From Dechloromonas hankyongensis (GTDB lineage: Bacteria; Pseudomonadota; Gammaproteobacteria; Burkholderiales; Rhodocyclaceae): a DNA stretch of 64,000 nucleotides. Below the pieces are notes generated by a model, which was given only the letters and a program-made list of their open reading frames with translations, was not told the DNA's origin and made no database searches. Positions 29,439 through 38,644 of this stretch are shown one piece after another (the stretch's first letter is position 1; every line of letters begins with the position of its first letter). Location of the stretch: assembly GCF_022012295.1 (NCBI RefSeq), contig NZ_JAKLTN010000001.1:496001-560000 (forward strand), in the 5' to 3' direction. The position numbers and the translations under genes are program-made.

Positions 29439-31348
29439 GTGCCACTGAGATAAATTTTGTACCCGGCTCAATCGTCCGAAAAGGTACGCGTCGGCTGGTC
29501 GTGGTCGACTGCGAAGGGTTCGATGCAGTAATTGCCCGTGAGCTTGGAACCACAAAAGTTGTTCGTGTCCTAGTTAGGTATCTTTCCGCCGATTCGAATC
29601 CGAAATCTCAAGTATTCGTGCCACCAGATCTCGTGACGGTCGACGCGGCCGAGTGGGGGGCTGTTGTCGAGAGGTTCACCAAGCTAAAACCACTCATCGA
29701 TGCTACTACCCGCCGTAACCTTTCCGACGTGAAGGCGGTGGCAGAATCTTTGCGCGTCACCCCCTGCACAATCTATCGCTGGATCGAGAAATACCAAAAG
29801 GCGGGAAGGCTTTCTGTTTTTCTTCGGAAGCCCCGCTCAGACTGTGGTGAAAAACGCCTGAGCGAGCCCCAAGAAGCGATTATCCAGAAAGCAATTGAGA
29901 CCAAGTATCTGACTGCAGAGAAACCGGATGTCGAAACCGTCATTGAAGAGGTCAGGCTCCTCTGCAGCCTAAATCAGGTCAAGAAGCCCCACGACAACAC
30001 AGTTCGGAATCGAATAAATGAGATATCTGAACGAACCAAGATCGCGAAGCGCCGGAGCAAAAAGATCGCTGCTGAAATCTTCGAGCCTATCCGCGGACAT
30101 TTTCCGGGCGCTGACTACCCGCTTGCGGTTGTCCAGATCGACCACACACCCATGGACGTAATCGTCGTCGACGAACATGACCGCCTCCCAATCGACCGTC
30201 CATACCTGACTATCGTGATCGATGTGTTTAGCCGAATGATCATTGGTTTTGCGATTTACCTGGAAAAACCCAGTGCCTTCACGACCGGCCTAGCTATTTC
30301 GCATGCCGTGCTCCCCAAAGAGGAGTGGCTACGAGAGCTGGACGTGAATGTTGAATGGCCTTGCTGGGGCAAGATGCGCAAAATCCATTTGGACAACGCC
30401 AGGGAATTTCGCGGTACGGTAGTGGGACGGGCATGCGAGGAGTATGACATCACCGTCGAGCACCGGCCCAAGGGGCAGCCCAGGTACGGCGGTCACGTGG
30501 AGCGCGGGTTCCGCACATTCATGCGGAGAGCTCATCGGCTGAAAGGTACGACTTTCTCGAATGTGGCGGAGAAGCAGGAATACGATGCCGAAGGACGGGC
30601 GATCCTGACCCGCAAGGAGCTTGAGCGTTGGTTCACCATTTACATCGCCAAGTACTATCCCCATAAATTCCATCGGGGCATCAAGAACACGCCGATGGCC
30701 AAGTATTGGGAAGGGATTCATGGCTCCGAGAACCAAATTGGTATTGGGCTACCAGCACGTATGGCTGATCCTCATGCATTCATGCTTGAGTTCTTGCCTT
30801 TTGAGTCCAGGACGGTTCAGGAGTATGGAGTCGTCCTGAACTGGATCTATTACTACGACGATGCTTTGCGGCCATGGATAAAGTCCAAAGATCCTAACAA
30901 CTCAAAAGAAGCACGCAAGTTTTTGGTTCGTTTCAATCCCCGAGATATGCGGGAAATCTATTTCTTGGACCCCGTCAGCAAGACCTTTATCACTATTCCC
31001 TATCGAGATCGTTCTCATCCGCCGGTGAGCCTGTGGGAGGTTCTGGCGGCTGAACGTAAATTGCGGGAAAAGGGCTACAAGAACGTCAACGAGGCACTAC
31101 TTTTCGAGGCTCTCCTCGAGATGCGGGACATCGAGGAAGAGGCCGAACGCAAGACCAAGAAGGCACGGCGGGCAAAGGAGAAACGGGAACAGCAGCCTGT
31201 CATGCCGACCCGGATTCGAAAGTCTCCTCTGGCGTCTGCGTTAGCTCCGCCGAATTCTATGGCTGCTTTAGCGGAAACGCAGGAGGACGATGATAACGAA
31301 GTCGTTTCCCCTGCAGTAGGTATTGTCGAGGCCGATATTGATGAGTGA
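29435..31348 (+). CDS. tnsB: DDE transposase TnsB (TniA)
   Basis: A 637-residue transposase that binds the element ends and joins the 3' strands to target DNA. An N-terminal helix-turn-helix (VAESLRVTPCTIYRWIEKY, about 101-120) precedes the RNase H-like core with Asp236 (VQIDHTPMDV), Asp320 (IHLDNAREFRG) and Glu356 (YGGHVERGFR). The C-terminal tail is charged and helical and should contact TnsC. Stop overlaps the tnsC start by eight bases. All catalytic residues are present. Confidence 0.95.
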   Translation: MSATEINFVPGSIVRKGTRRLVVVDCEGFDAVIARELGTTKVVRVLVRYLSADSNPKSQVFVPPDLVTVDAAEWGAVVERFTKLKPLIDATTRRNLSDVKAVAESLRVTPCTIYRWIEKYQKAGRLSVFLRKPRSDCGEKRLSEPQEAIIQKAIETKYLTAEKPDVETVIEEVRLLCSLNQVKKPHDNTVRNRINEISERTKIAKRRSKKIAAEIFEPIRGHFPGADYPLAVVQIDHTPMDVIVVDEHDRLPIDRPYLTIVIDVFSRMIIGFAIYLEKPSAFTTGLAISHAVLPKEEWLRELDVNVEWPCWGKMRKIHLDNAREFRGTVVGRACEEYDITVEHRPKGQPRYGGHVERGFRTFMRRAHRLKGTTFSNVAEKQEYDAEGRAILTRKELERWFTIYIAKYYPHKFHRGIKNTPMAKYWEGIHGSENQIGIGLPARMADPHAFMLEFLPFESRTVQEYGVVLNWIYYYDDALRPWIKSKDPNNSKEARKFLVRFNPRDMREIYFLDPVSKTFITIPYRDRSHPPVSLWEVLAAERKLREKGYKNVNEALLFEALLEMRDIEEEAERKTKKARRAKEKREQQPVMPTRIRKSPLASALAPPNSMAALAETQEDDDNEVVSPAVGIVEADIDE

Positions 31349-32258
31349 TCAAAGCGCTACCATGGATCAGGTGGGCGCACACCTTGCTAAGATTGCACGC
31401 CAAATGCTTGAGCGATCAACCAAGGAGCGGGTGGACTTTGTAAAGCGAGACAGTTGGATTCCTTACCAAGCCGCAGAAGATATCCTGCATCAGTTGGAGG
31501 ATCTTTTCACTCATCCGAAAGTCGCTCGGATGCCTTTCTTGGCGATCTGTTCCCGAACGAACAATGGGAAGAGCCGTATCCTTGATTATTTCTTGGAACA
31601 GCATAGGCCGGACGATAACCCGGCCGGCTGTGCTATTCACTTGCCGGTTCTCCGGATCCAATGTCCTGGCTTACCGGACGAGTCGCGGCTCTATGATGAG
31701 ATTTTTAGGCGGGTATTTGTCAAGGTGCGCCCAAGCATGTCAGCCAAGGACAAGCAATCCATGGTCTTTGGAATCCTGTCCGATATCGACGTTGGAATGC
31801 TGATCATCGATGAGGTCAATTTTGCTGAATCAGGAACTATCGCTAAGCAGAAAACTTTCTTAAATGCTCTGCGCTCGTTGTCGATCGAACTGAAGATTCC
31901 AGTTGCCATGGCTGGTACCGAAGAAATGATGCGGGTGATTCGGACAGTGCCGGCCTTCGAGAATCGGGCCATCCCTGCGTATTTGCCGCTCTGGCAATGT
32001 GATCTTGCGTTCCGGGAATTGCTGGCATCTTTCGAGCGAATCATTCCTCTGAAGTATCCATCTGGACTCTCCAAAAAGAAGTTCGCCACACTGCTGCATT
32101 GCCGGTGTGAAGGGACCATCGGTGAGTTGAAACTCCTGCTCGGTAAGCTCACCAAGCTGGCAATCGATACTGGCCTAGAGCGTATAACTGATGAGATGGT
32201 GGACGTTTGTGGCTACAAATCGCCCTCGGTTCGCCTGAGGGAAAGGGCGCCTCTCTGA
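31341..32258 (+). CDS. tnsC: AAA+ transposition regulator TnsC (TniB)
   Basis: A 305-residue ATPase that links target selection by TniQ to the TnsAB transposase and gives target immunity. Walker A is CSRTNNGKSR (73-78 core), the NNGK form usual for TniB/TnsC, and Walker B is GMLIIDEVNF (about 152-161). The ATG at 31341 lies inside the tnsB end, indicating coupling. It is of the shorter TniB size rather than the longer Tn7 TnsC. Confidence 0.93.
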   Translation: MSDQSATMDQVGAHLAKIARQMLERSTKERVDFVKRDSWIPYQAAEDILHQLEDLFTHPKVARMPFLAICSRTNNGKSRILDYFLEQHRPDDNPAGCAIHLPVLRIQCPGLPDESRLYDEIFRRVFVKVRPSMSAKDKQSMVFGILSDIDVGMLIIDEVNFAESGTIAKQKTFLNALRSLSIELKIPVAMAGTEEMMRVIRTVPAFENRAIPAYLPLWQCDLAFRELLASFERIIPLKYPSGLSKKKFATLLHCRCEGTIGELKLLLGKLTKLAIDTGLERITDEMVDVCGYKSPSVRLRERAPL

Positions 32259-32262
32259 CGTC

Positions 32263-33813
32263 ATGTCGGGATTGTCTGGTGACCTTTGGCCTCTTCATCC
32301 TCACCGGTTGCCGGACGAACTCCTAAGCTTCTGGATATTGCGTATTGCTCACGCCAATCGGATCAAACTGCAAACCTTTACCAATACAACCTTTGGGCGA
32401 AGTGCCTCTCCGTGGAATAGGGATATTGATCGGTCCGCCAGTGACGCCTTTCTCAAGCTATTGAGCACTAGGACGGGCTCAACTCTTGATGAACTGCGAG
32501 GCGGGATGCTGTCTTGTTATGAGGGCATTCTGTTCGAGCACCACAATGCCCAAGGAACTACGCATTGGATACTCCCCCTCGGCATCTATCATCGGACCCG
32601 CCGCGCGTATGGCGTACAGTTTTGTCCGACGTGTCTGTTCTGGGACCCCGTTCCGTATTTCCGGCGCCGCTGGCGACTGGCCTTATCTACGATCTGTGAT
32701 CGACACGGTAGCTTGCTCCATGATCGGTGCCCGGAATGCGGCGCGCCGATCATTTATTTTCGGAATGATCTAGGTCTTCGGAAAGACGGGCAGCTTGGTA
32801 ACCATACCTTGTGCTGGCGCTGCGGATTCGACTATCGACGGGCACCAGTGTATGGGGCTGATTGGCTCGATGCAGAAACCTATATTGCACTCCGCTCTCT
32901 GCTGACATTTATTGATGGTGGGATTGCAGTTGCTGGCCAGCACTATCACCAATACGCTCATCTTTGGCTTCAAGTACTGCACCGGCTGTGCGAAATCCTG
33001 GCCAGTAGTGGGCAATCACGACGCTCCGATAAACTACAAGCGGTGGTTTCCCAAGCAACAAAATTGGTTTTGCCCCGTGTGCAGGTATCTGCCAAGTTCG
33101 AGTCTTTGGGATTGCGTGATCGGCATCGCTTGTTACTCAGTGCTCTTTGGATGCTAATGGACTATCCGAACCGTTTCATCCGAATCTGTCGGGAAGCGGG
33201 ATTGGGACGCTCATTAGTTCTTGGCGACCTTTGCGAGGTGCCGTACTGGTTTGACCAAGTGCTAAAACAGGATTTGGACCGGTCCAGATATGCCCCGAAT
33301 GCAGCGGAAATCCGGCAGGTAGCCAACTATCTTGCTCGGCAAGGAAAAACAGTCAGCCAGGCGTCCATACAGCAGGCGATCGGGCGCAGAGGCGAGCACG
33401 CTATGAGTGGCTACAAGATGGAGAGGGGGAGTCCATGGCCACGAAATGACGACGAGTTTGACAGTGTGCTGGCCGCTTTGGCTGTCCGGATTCAATCACT
33501 CGAGGTTGGCAGCGTGAGGCGGCTGCTATCCGAGCGAGATCGCATGATTTTTTTGACGATGAAGGTGATGGGCTGGAGTGCATCGAAAGTGCTTGGAATC
33601 TCTCTCGATGAAATCAAGCCCATATTGGCGCCGAGGTCCACTGTACTTCCCCCTGTGCTTAAAGGACATCTCGTCTGGTACCTAATCACCACTCGCCGAG
33701 CGTTGGTTAGAGGCCAACCGCGGACAGCATTTTTCGTTGGGAGCTCTGAAGATGGTATCGGGGTCGAGAACCTGGCGCAGAAGGCGCGCCGTTTGCTACG
33801 GGCATACCCATGA
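32263..33813 (+). CDS. tniQ: Target-selector TniQ/TnsD (TniD)
   Basis: A 516-residue TniQ protein. The N-terminal TniQ domain starts LWPLHPHRLPDELLSFWILR; zinc-binding pairs follow at C121/C124 (FCPTC), C145/H148 (ICDRH), C156/C159 (CPECG) and C184/C187 (CWRCG). The C-terminal half is helical and likely recognises the attachment site, as TnsD does. Since the element sits at a precise place in comM, this protein is the best candidate for reading that sequence; this is inference from family behaviour. Confidence 0.9.
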   Translation: MSGLSGDLWPLHPHRLPDELLSFWILRIAHANRIKLQTFTNTTFGRSASPWNRDIDRSASDAFLKLLSTRTGSTLDELRGGMLSCYEGILFEHHNAQGTTHWILPLGIYHRTRRAYGVQFCPTCLFWDPVPYFRRRWRLALSTICDRHGSLLHDRCPECGAPIIYFRNDLGLRKDGQLGNHTLCWRCGFDYRRAPVYGADWLDAETYIALRSLLTFIDGGIAVAGQHYHQYAHLWLQVLHRLCEILASSGQSRRSDKLQAVVSQATKLVLPRVQVSAKFESLGLRDRHRLLLSALWMLMDYPNRFIRICREAGLGRSLVLGDLCEVPYWFDQVLKQDLDRSRYAPNAAEIRQVANYLARQGKTVSQASIQQAIGRRGEHAMSGYKMERGSPWPRNDDEFDSVLAALAVRIQSLEVGSVRRLLSERDRMIFLTMKVMGWSASKVLGISLDEIKPILAPRSTVLPPVLKGHLVWYLITTRRALVRGQPRTAFFVGSSEDGIGVENLAQKARRLLRAYP

Positions 33814-35408
33814 CTTTCACATTTTCTTTGCCCCAGCTTACGCCTGACGAACGTCCATGGCGCCTTGATTGGTTTGGAGAGTTGGCGTATCCGGGGATGG
33901 TGAAGCAGTATAGGCACCCTTACATCAAAGTCGCAGTTTCGCCGCTACTGGGTTCGCTAGATGATTTCGGGGCTTCAGCGGAGTTCAGGACCGATATTTC
34001 CCAACAGCGTGATGTCTGGGTGCCACTCGGTTGCTTACCAATGCTTCGGATTGGCGATATCTGGCAGCAGGGGGCTTTCGCGAAGTCCCCACCGTATTCA
34101 TTAAACAGTTTTGGTCTGAAAATATTTCCGGAGACGACAACCGTAGTAAAGGCGGGATTGTCGGTCGAAGAGAGCTATCTCCTTCCATTTGCAGAGCATC
34201 CTTGGCACCGCCATCACACTCAGTCTTACTGCTTGGAAGTTAAGGCAACTGACGACATTTCCGTAATCATCCCTGGTGTCGAACTGATCCGTTTTTATTT
34301 TGGCTCATCGAGCAAACTACTCCATAGATTGGTGACCCAGCCTCTTCGAGAAGAGGCACTTTGGCGCGAGAAATACTACGACTTTGACAGGCGTCACCTT
34401 CATCTCAAATTAGCGGATGGCTTGTCCGGGACTTCGGCCTCCGATATCGGTCGCATCGCGCAAGAACCGTATGCTTGGCGAGCGGCTTCGTATATTTATG
34501 GGCATTGTCTCAGGGCTGCTTCTATGGGGGAAGTCGTCTACCCCTATACTTATTTCCCATTTCAGGGTTTGACGACAATCGTGAGCCACGGAATGTGGCT
34601 ACCCGTCTCGGGGAGCTCCCGATGTAATTTCTTGGTTTTCCGCCTTCAGCATTGTTCGCATCGCTTTCCATTTGAATCCCTAACTTACGAAGTAAGTGAC
34701 CGAACCTTGAAAAAGAGGGGGCTAGGCATGGAAGGACCTTTGAAAGAAACCAGTGCGGCAAAACGATTTCAAAGTAAGAAATCGGGAGCAATGCTCAGCA
34801 GTACAGACCCAGGCTCGGCCAAGACTCCTCGCCGTATCCCTTTCGATCAAGCGTATCGCTTCTCGGATCTGAAAGGTAAGTCAATCTGGAGGGAGCAAAT
34901 TGTCGCCTCGACTGTAGCTGGTGTCATGCGTGTGCACGCCGACGGCTCCCTGGAGCAGCTAGCGTTTGGTGAGCCCGATGGTTCAGGGAAGGCTGGTGCC
35001 GTTGATGCATGTGTTAACGGATCTTCGCCGCTCTCTATTGCCGATACAACCGATCTTCCACATTTTGTGAAGACTGGAATGACTATGCTGATGTCTCAAC
35101 GAAGAGATAGAGGAAATACTGTTCGAGCCAAGCCGCTTCTCGCGTTTGGAAGGGATGAATGTGTGTTCGCACTTCCGACAATCGTTGATGAGGACGGGGT
35201 CGTTGATACGGTGACTCTGTATACCGAGCCAGATGGGAGACATCGCCAGCGTCGAGCATGTTTTATTGGAATATTCGATGCCGAGAATGTGATTGAGAGA
35301 TTCGCTATTGTTGAAGGTGTACAAGTGAGAAATCCCCCCTCTGTACACCAAATTCACAAATTCGACCTGATTGAAGTGCTGAGCCGGGAGATAGAACTGG
35401 AAAACTGA
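33810..35408 (+). CDS. TnsE-like/TniE transposition protein
   Basis: A 532-residue protein, last of the tns operon and coupled to tniQ by an ATGA overlap. Its length and place match TniE of Tn6022, and its length is close to Tn7 TnsE, which steers transposition to replicating plasmids. No enzymatic motif is seen; there is a His-rich spot HPWHRHHTQS and a basic linker near 310-350. Homology to TnsE proper is not provable by eye. Confidence 0.7.
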   Translation: MTFTFSLPQLTPDERPWRLDWFGELAYPGMVKQYRHPYIKVAVSPLLGSLDDFGASAEFRTDISQQRDVWVPLGCLPMLRIGDIWQQGAFAKSPPYSLNSFGLKIFPETTTVVKAGLSVEESYLLPFAEHPWHRHHTQSYCLEVKATDDISVIIPGVELIRFYFGSSSKLLHRLVTQPLREEALWREKYYDFDRRHLHLKLADGLSGTSASDIGRIAQEPYAWRAASYIYGHCLRAASMGEVVYPYTYFPFQGLTTIVSHGMWLPVSGSSRCNFLVFRLQHCSHRFPFESLTYEVSDRTLKKRGLGMEGPLKETSAAKRFQSKKSGAMLSSTDPGSAKTPRRIPFDQAYRFSDLKGKSIWREQIVASTVAGVMRVHADGSLEQLAFGEPDGSGKAGAVDACVNGSSPLSIADTTDLPHFVKTGMTMLMSQRRDRGNTVRAKPLLAFGRDECVFALPTIVDEDGVVDTVTLYTEPDGRHRQRRACFIGIFDAENVIERFAIVEGVQVRNPPSVHQIHKFDLIEVLSREIELEN

Positions 35409-35465
35409 GTGAATCGTGTAGTGAGGAAATGCGGCCTGTTGTTCCGTCAATCGCAGACCCCATTG

Positions 35466-36017
35466 CTAACGCATTGCAGCCACTCGCTTGTAGGCTCCGG
35501 TCACATTCAGGCGATATTGAAGCATTTTGGTGCTGACGCCATAGAGCTCGGCGGCAGAATTTACTTCGATTTCACTTCGCGCGATATGCAGTGCAGCCTG
35601 CTCTGAAACAAGTAGCGTTCCACTGAGCCAATTGGCTTCATCTTCCATGTCTTTGTTGAAATGCCTCAGACCCAGGTCCGAAAATAACGGCATAGGTTGA
35701 TGCTGCAATAGTGCGTGAGCAAGCTCATGCGCAAGATTGCTGCGCTGTCTGCCTTCCGAGTGCCTATCGTTATGGATAATGATTCTGGCGGTATCGAAAA
35801 AAATTGTTATTGCCGAGAATACTCCGACCCCCTCTTCTAGGAAGTGCATCACAGCAGGCGCTTCTTCCCTGAAATCGCTAAGAGGGAGAATGTCGATTGC
35901 CAAGTGCTCGGCTAGAGCCTTGGGGTCTAACGGATCTATTGGTGATAGCCCTAATTCTGAACGGATTTCCGCAGCTAGTTGCTTGGCTTCGGTCTTGAAT
36001 CCTCGTCGGAGCGTCAA
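35466..36017 (-). CDS. ImmA/IrrE family metallopeptidase
   Basis: A 183-residue zinc peptidase-like protein with the motif NLAHELAHALLQ (HExxH) and a downstream DEANWLSGTLLV that supplies the third ligand. Relatives cleave or inactivate a partner repressor, as ImmA does in ICEBs1. Its start overlaps the stop of the XRE gene by four bases, so the two form a regulator-protease pair. It may control excision genes or act as a toxin-antitoxin unit. Confidence 0.85.
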   Translation of the reverse strand: MTLRRGFKTEAKQLAAEIRSELGLSPIDPLDPKALAEHLAIDILPLSDFREEAPAVMHFLEEGVGVFSAITIFFDTARIIIHNDRHSEGRQRSNLAHELAHALLQHQPMPLFSDLGLRHFNKDMEDEANWLSGTLLVSEQAALHIARSEIEVNSAAELYGVSTKMLQYRLNVTGAYKRVAAMR

Positions 36018-36409
36018 TTCTTGTTCTTTAGGCGGTTATAAGCAGCTTGCACCATTTCTTCTAGCGCAACAGCTGCTTCTTTTGTAAGGCTGGAGTCAGC
36101 ACGGAAATAGGCGAGAACTTTTGTTAGCGACTCCTCTGCTGGGCCGCGTCCCATTCTATCAACATAATCTGCTGGATTCAGCCCTGCCCATGCTGCAAGC
36201 TTTGCCAAACTATCAGCATCAGGGCGCCGCCCTTGAGCCATTCTCGTGAGCGTTGATGCACTCACGCCAGTTGCTTGAGAAAGCTGTTTCCAATTGAGCA
36301 GCTTTCTTTCTCTCTCTGCATCGAGTGCTCGATAGAACGCCATGGCATCGAAGTCTCCAACCTGTGTATTCACCTGTCTCTCCAATGACGATAGCGTAGC
36401 TGCATGCAT
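36014..36409 (-). CDS. XRE-type helix-turn-helix regulator
   Basis: A 131-residue protein with a helix-turn-helix at about 40-75 (WKQLSQATGVSASTLTRMAQG) and a C-terminal helical tail. The start at 36409 has a strong ribosome site (GGGGAG); an internal ATG at 36343 is less likely. It is the likely cleavage target and DNA-binding partner of the ImmA/IrrE peptidase encoded next. The AT-rich 230 bp upstream (36410-36638) should hold its own promoter and operator. Confidence 0.85.
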   Translation of the reverse strand: MHAATLSSLERQVNTQVGDFDAMAFYRALDAERERKLLNWKQLSQATGVSASTLTRMAQGRRPDADSLAKLAAWAGLNPADYVDRMGRGPAEESLTKVLAYFRADSSLTKEAAVALEEMVQAAYNRLKNKN

Positions 36410-36638
36410 TTTAATCTCCCCGTTGATCGTTGCATTTTAGCAATTGTGCTCCGAAATTTCAATTTAAATAAGATAAAAATCCCATCAGATTAATTCAATA
36501 AATTTGCGGCGAGAGCGTAAATTGAGTGAAAGACTAATATCTTTCACATAAATGAAAATCTATTTATTGCTAATAAATATGCATGCTTAAATATAAATAA
36601 AGCAAATCGGCGAGTTAATGTTGTCTCAAGCCGATTGA

Positions 36639-37268
36639 TTAAGTTAGGGCTCCTCCAGAACACCTTATCTGCCCCAGTTTTTGAAGTTCGGGGTCGTTAT
36701 CTGCAGCAGAAACCACGGGTCTAACTGTACCAAAATATTTTCTGGGATGGCCTTCGTCTAGATACGACCTCGGTGCATTGAGTCGATATAAGCGAAGTTG
36801 GCAAATACGACAGCCAACAACTAATTCAATCGGGCTGTTCCCATGGTTGAATAACTCTAATGCGGCACAACCGCGATAACCAGGTTGAAGCATTGTGTTA
36901 ATAGGTACGCCTAAGCGGGTATAACTGCTTCTAGACAATACGTCAGCGTATACATCGGGGGGGAGCGAAAGATATTCAAGAGTTGTCGCAAGTACGACTT
37001 GGTTAGGATAGACAACAAATTTTTCGCCAATTTCTCGCCGTGTCTCTTGGAAATATGTCTTTATTGCTCGGTGTGAGCCATCTGCCTCGCGAGTAATGCT
37101 GATAGACGGTTTTCGAGTGAGAATAGAAACTAGAAAATCGTAACCGAGGCGCAGGTCAATGGTGACGTTTCCGACTTGCGTCTCTTCAAGGAGGGGGTCA
37201 ATAAATAAAGAATCCGGGGCAGAGGATTGCAAGGAATCCAAAATGGCGGCCCGATCAAGAAGATGCAT
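36639..37268 (-). CDS. dCTP deaminase-family protein, defence-type candidate
   Basis: A 209-residue member of the Dcd/dUTPase fold. Catalytic features are present: SRSSYTRLGV (residues 112-120) and the Glu138 in GCAALELFNHG, the position of the catalytic Glu in E. coli Dcd. The enzyme would turn dCTP to dUTP. Stand-alone dCTP deaminases are known phage defences that empty the nucleotide pool. Here it ends an operon with a protease-like gene that it overlaps by 14 bp, which would be an unusual pairing. A housekeeping Dcd is less likely because of the cargo location and low similarity outside the core. Confidence 0.8.
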   Translation of the reverse strand: MHLLDRAAILDSLQSSAPDSLFIDPLLEETQVGNVTIDLRLGYDFLVSILTRKPSISITREADGSHRAIKTYFQETRREIGEKFVVYPNQVVLATTLEYLSLPPDVYADVLSRSSYTRLGVPINTMLQPGYRGCAALELFNHGNSPIELVVGCRICQLRLYRLNAPRSYLDEGHPRKYFGTVRPVVSAADNDPELQKLGQIRCSGGALT

Positions 37269-38400
37269 GGCCCCTCCATTTCATGCTGATCATTCGGTTT
37301 CTAATTGATTTTTCAACTAAGTCATTTATTGCTTGCTCAATCTTGTCATTATTTCCTAGGTCTTCCCAGTGACCATTAGGATGAGCCCAAATATTCTCCA
37401 GATAGCGCCAGCTGCTATCAAAAATGCCATGGACTTGTCGATCTGACGTAAGAGGATATGGCCGTACGTTATCAAAGAATTCGGTAACATCCGGCACCTC
37501 GAATTGGAGCTGTAGGTTTGGAAGCTCTAGCGCACTGAGCGTGGTCTGGAAAAGCTCTACCACTGCATTTGGCTTACCTTCGAGGAAGTCCTCAACTACC
37601 CTTAACCGTTCTGCTGTCGCTGGGTGAGATATTCCTGCTGGACTATCCCCCGCAAACGCATCGAGGAAGCCACTGAAGGCAGTTCCTGCAAAGCTGACGG
37701 CAAATAAATCCGCGAAATATTCGCCTCGATGATTTTTTTGTATCGCTTGCAGCGATGCATTCGAGAGGCTATCGAGTTCTAGTCCGGGTAGCTGCCAATG
37801 CTCGTCGTACAACGTCAAAGAGCGATCTGTGATCCCATGATGTTGGTCGATGAAGTGACCCAGTTCGTGGTAAAGAGGAGTGTTATATAGCGGCCGATGT
37901 CTGTAAATTTGCGGAAGAGATATCTGGACTAAATCGGCTTCAAATGAAACCTCAAGAAAGGCTTCCGCCAAGGTATGGAAATGGGGATCGACTCCGCGGA
38001 AAAAGAAGCCTCGATACAAGTCTTGGGAAATCGCAGTTGTTATAACGGCAGGTCGCGAAATCCATCCGCGTAGGGCCAGCAATAAACCATGCACAATTTC
38101 GTATGGGATTCGCTTCGACGTGCTGCCAGCAAGAAATTGTGTCGCAGATGCGATCGACAGCGTGCAGCGTTCGATTACCAAGGGGGGCACCTCTGCGCAG
38201 TTGTCGCGTAACTTACGAGTCACGTCGATCAACTGCGAGACGTATCTGCTTAAAGGGGCATCGAAGTACGGGGTTTCAGCAATTTCCTCGAGCTGTCCCT
38301 CTAACAGTCGAAGGTTGGTCTTGTTAAGCAGTGTGATGTCCCATGAAGGAGAGCATGCGGTTAGCCACTTCTGGGCCAATGCTTTCGAAGTTGGTGACAT
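37255..38400 (-). CDS. Gluzincin-like zinc metalloprotease
   Basis: A 381-residue protein with the zinc motif LYHELGHFIDQHH (His178-Glu-x-x-His182) and, 45 residues on, GEYFADLFAVSF, whose Glu227 fits the third ligand of gluzincins (ExxxD). There is no signal peptide or membrane segment, so it is cytoplasmic. No named family is recognised. It lies between a small unknown gene and the dCTP deaminase gene, overlapping both, so the three should be co-expressed. It might activate the deaminase or remove an inhibitor on infection; this is a hypothesis. Confidence 0.7.
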   Translation of the reverse strand: MSPTSKALAQKWLTACSPSWDITLLNKTNLRLLEGQLEEIAETPYFDAPLSRYVSQLIDVTRKLRDNCAEVPPLVIERCTLSIASATQFLAGSTSKRIPYEIVHGLLLALRGWISRPAVITTAISQDLYRGFFFRGVDPHFHTLAEAFLEVSFEADLVQISLPQIYRHRPLYNTPLYHELGHFIDQHHGITDRSLTLYDEHWQLPGLELDSLSNASLQAIQKNHRGEYFADLFAVSFAGTAFSGFLDAFAGDSPAGISHPATAERLRVVEDFLEGKPNAVVELFQTTLSALELPNLQLQFEVPDVTEFFDNVRPYPLTSDRQVHGIFDSSWRYLENIWAHPNGHWEDLGNNDKIEQAINDLVEKSIRNRMISMKWRGHASS

Positions 38401-38644
38401 GCATTACCGAGTCGGCAAGATCTGCCTCGTCACGCATCTCAAGGGCAAGCAAAATAGATTCTGGGTAACGCACTGCCCCCTGTCGCTTGGGATCTTGTGC
38501 AAGCGTCTTTGCTTCACCAATTACGTTCACTAGTAACGTCTTTAGTTGCTGCGGTACTGTCTGTCCGTCCTTTGCAATCATAGATAGCACAAGCGTGACG
38601 AGGTCAAGAGAACTGCCGCTTTTCTCAGGAAAGGCTGCGAGCAT
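38324..38644 (-). CDS. Small helical protein heading the protease-deaminase operon
   Basis: A 106-residue, almost entirely helical protein with no known motif. It starts behind a good ribosome site (GGGAGAAT) and overlaps the protease gene by 77 bp, a larger overlap than usual, though both frames look real. It could be a regulator or inhibitor kept in check by, or cut by, the protease. No family is recognised. Confidence 0.6.
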   Translation of the reverse strand: MLAAFPEKSGSSLDLVTLVLSMIAKDGQTVPQQLKTLLVNVIGEAKTLAQDPKRQGAVRYPESILLALEMRDEADLADSVMHVTNFESIGPEVANRMLSFMGHHTA

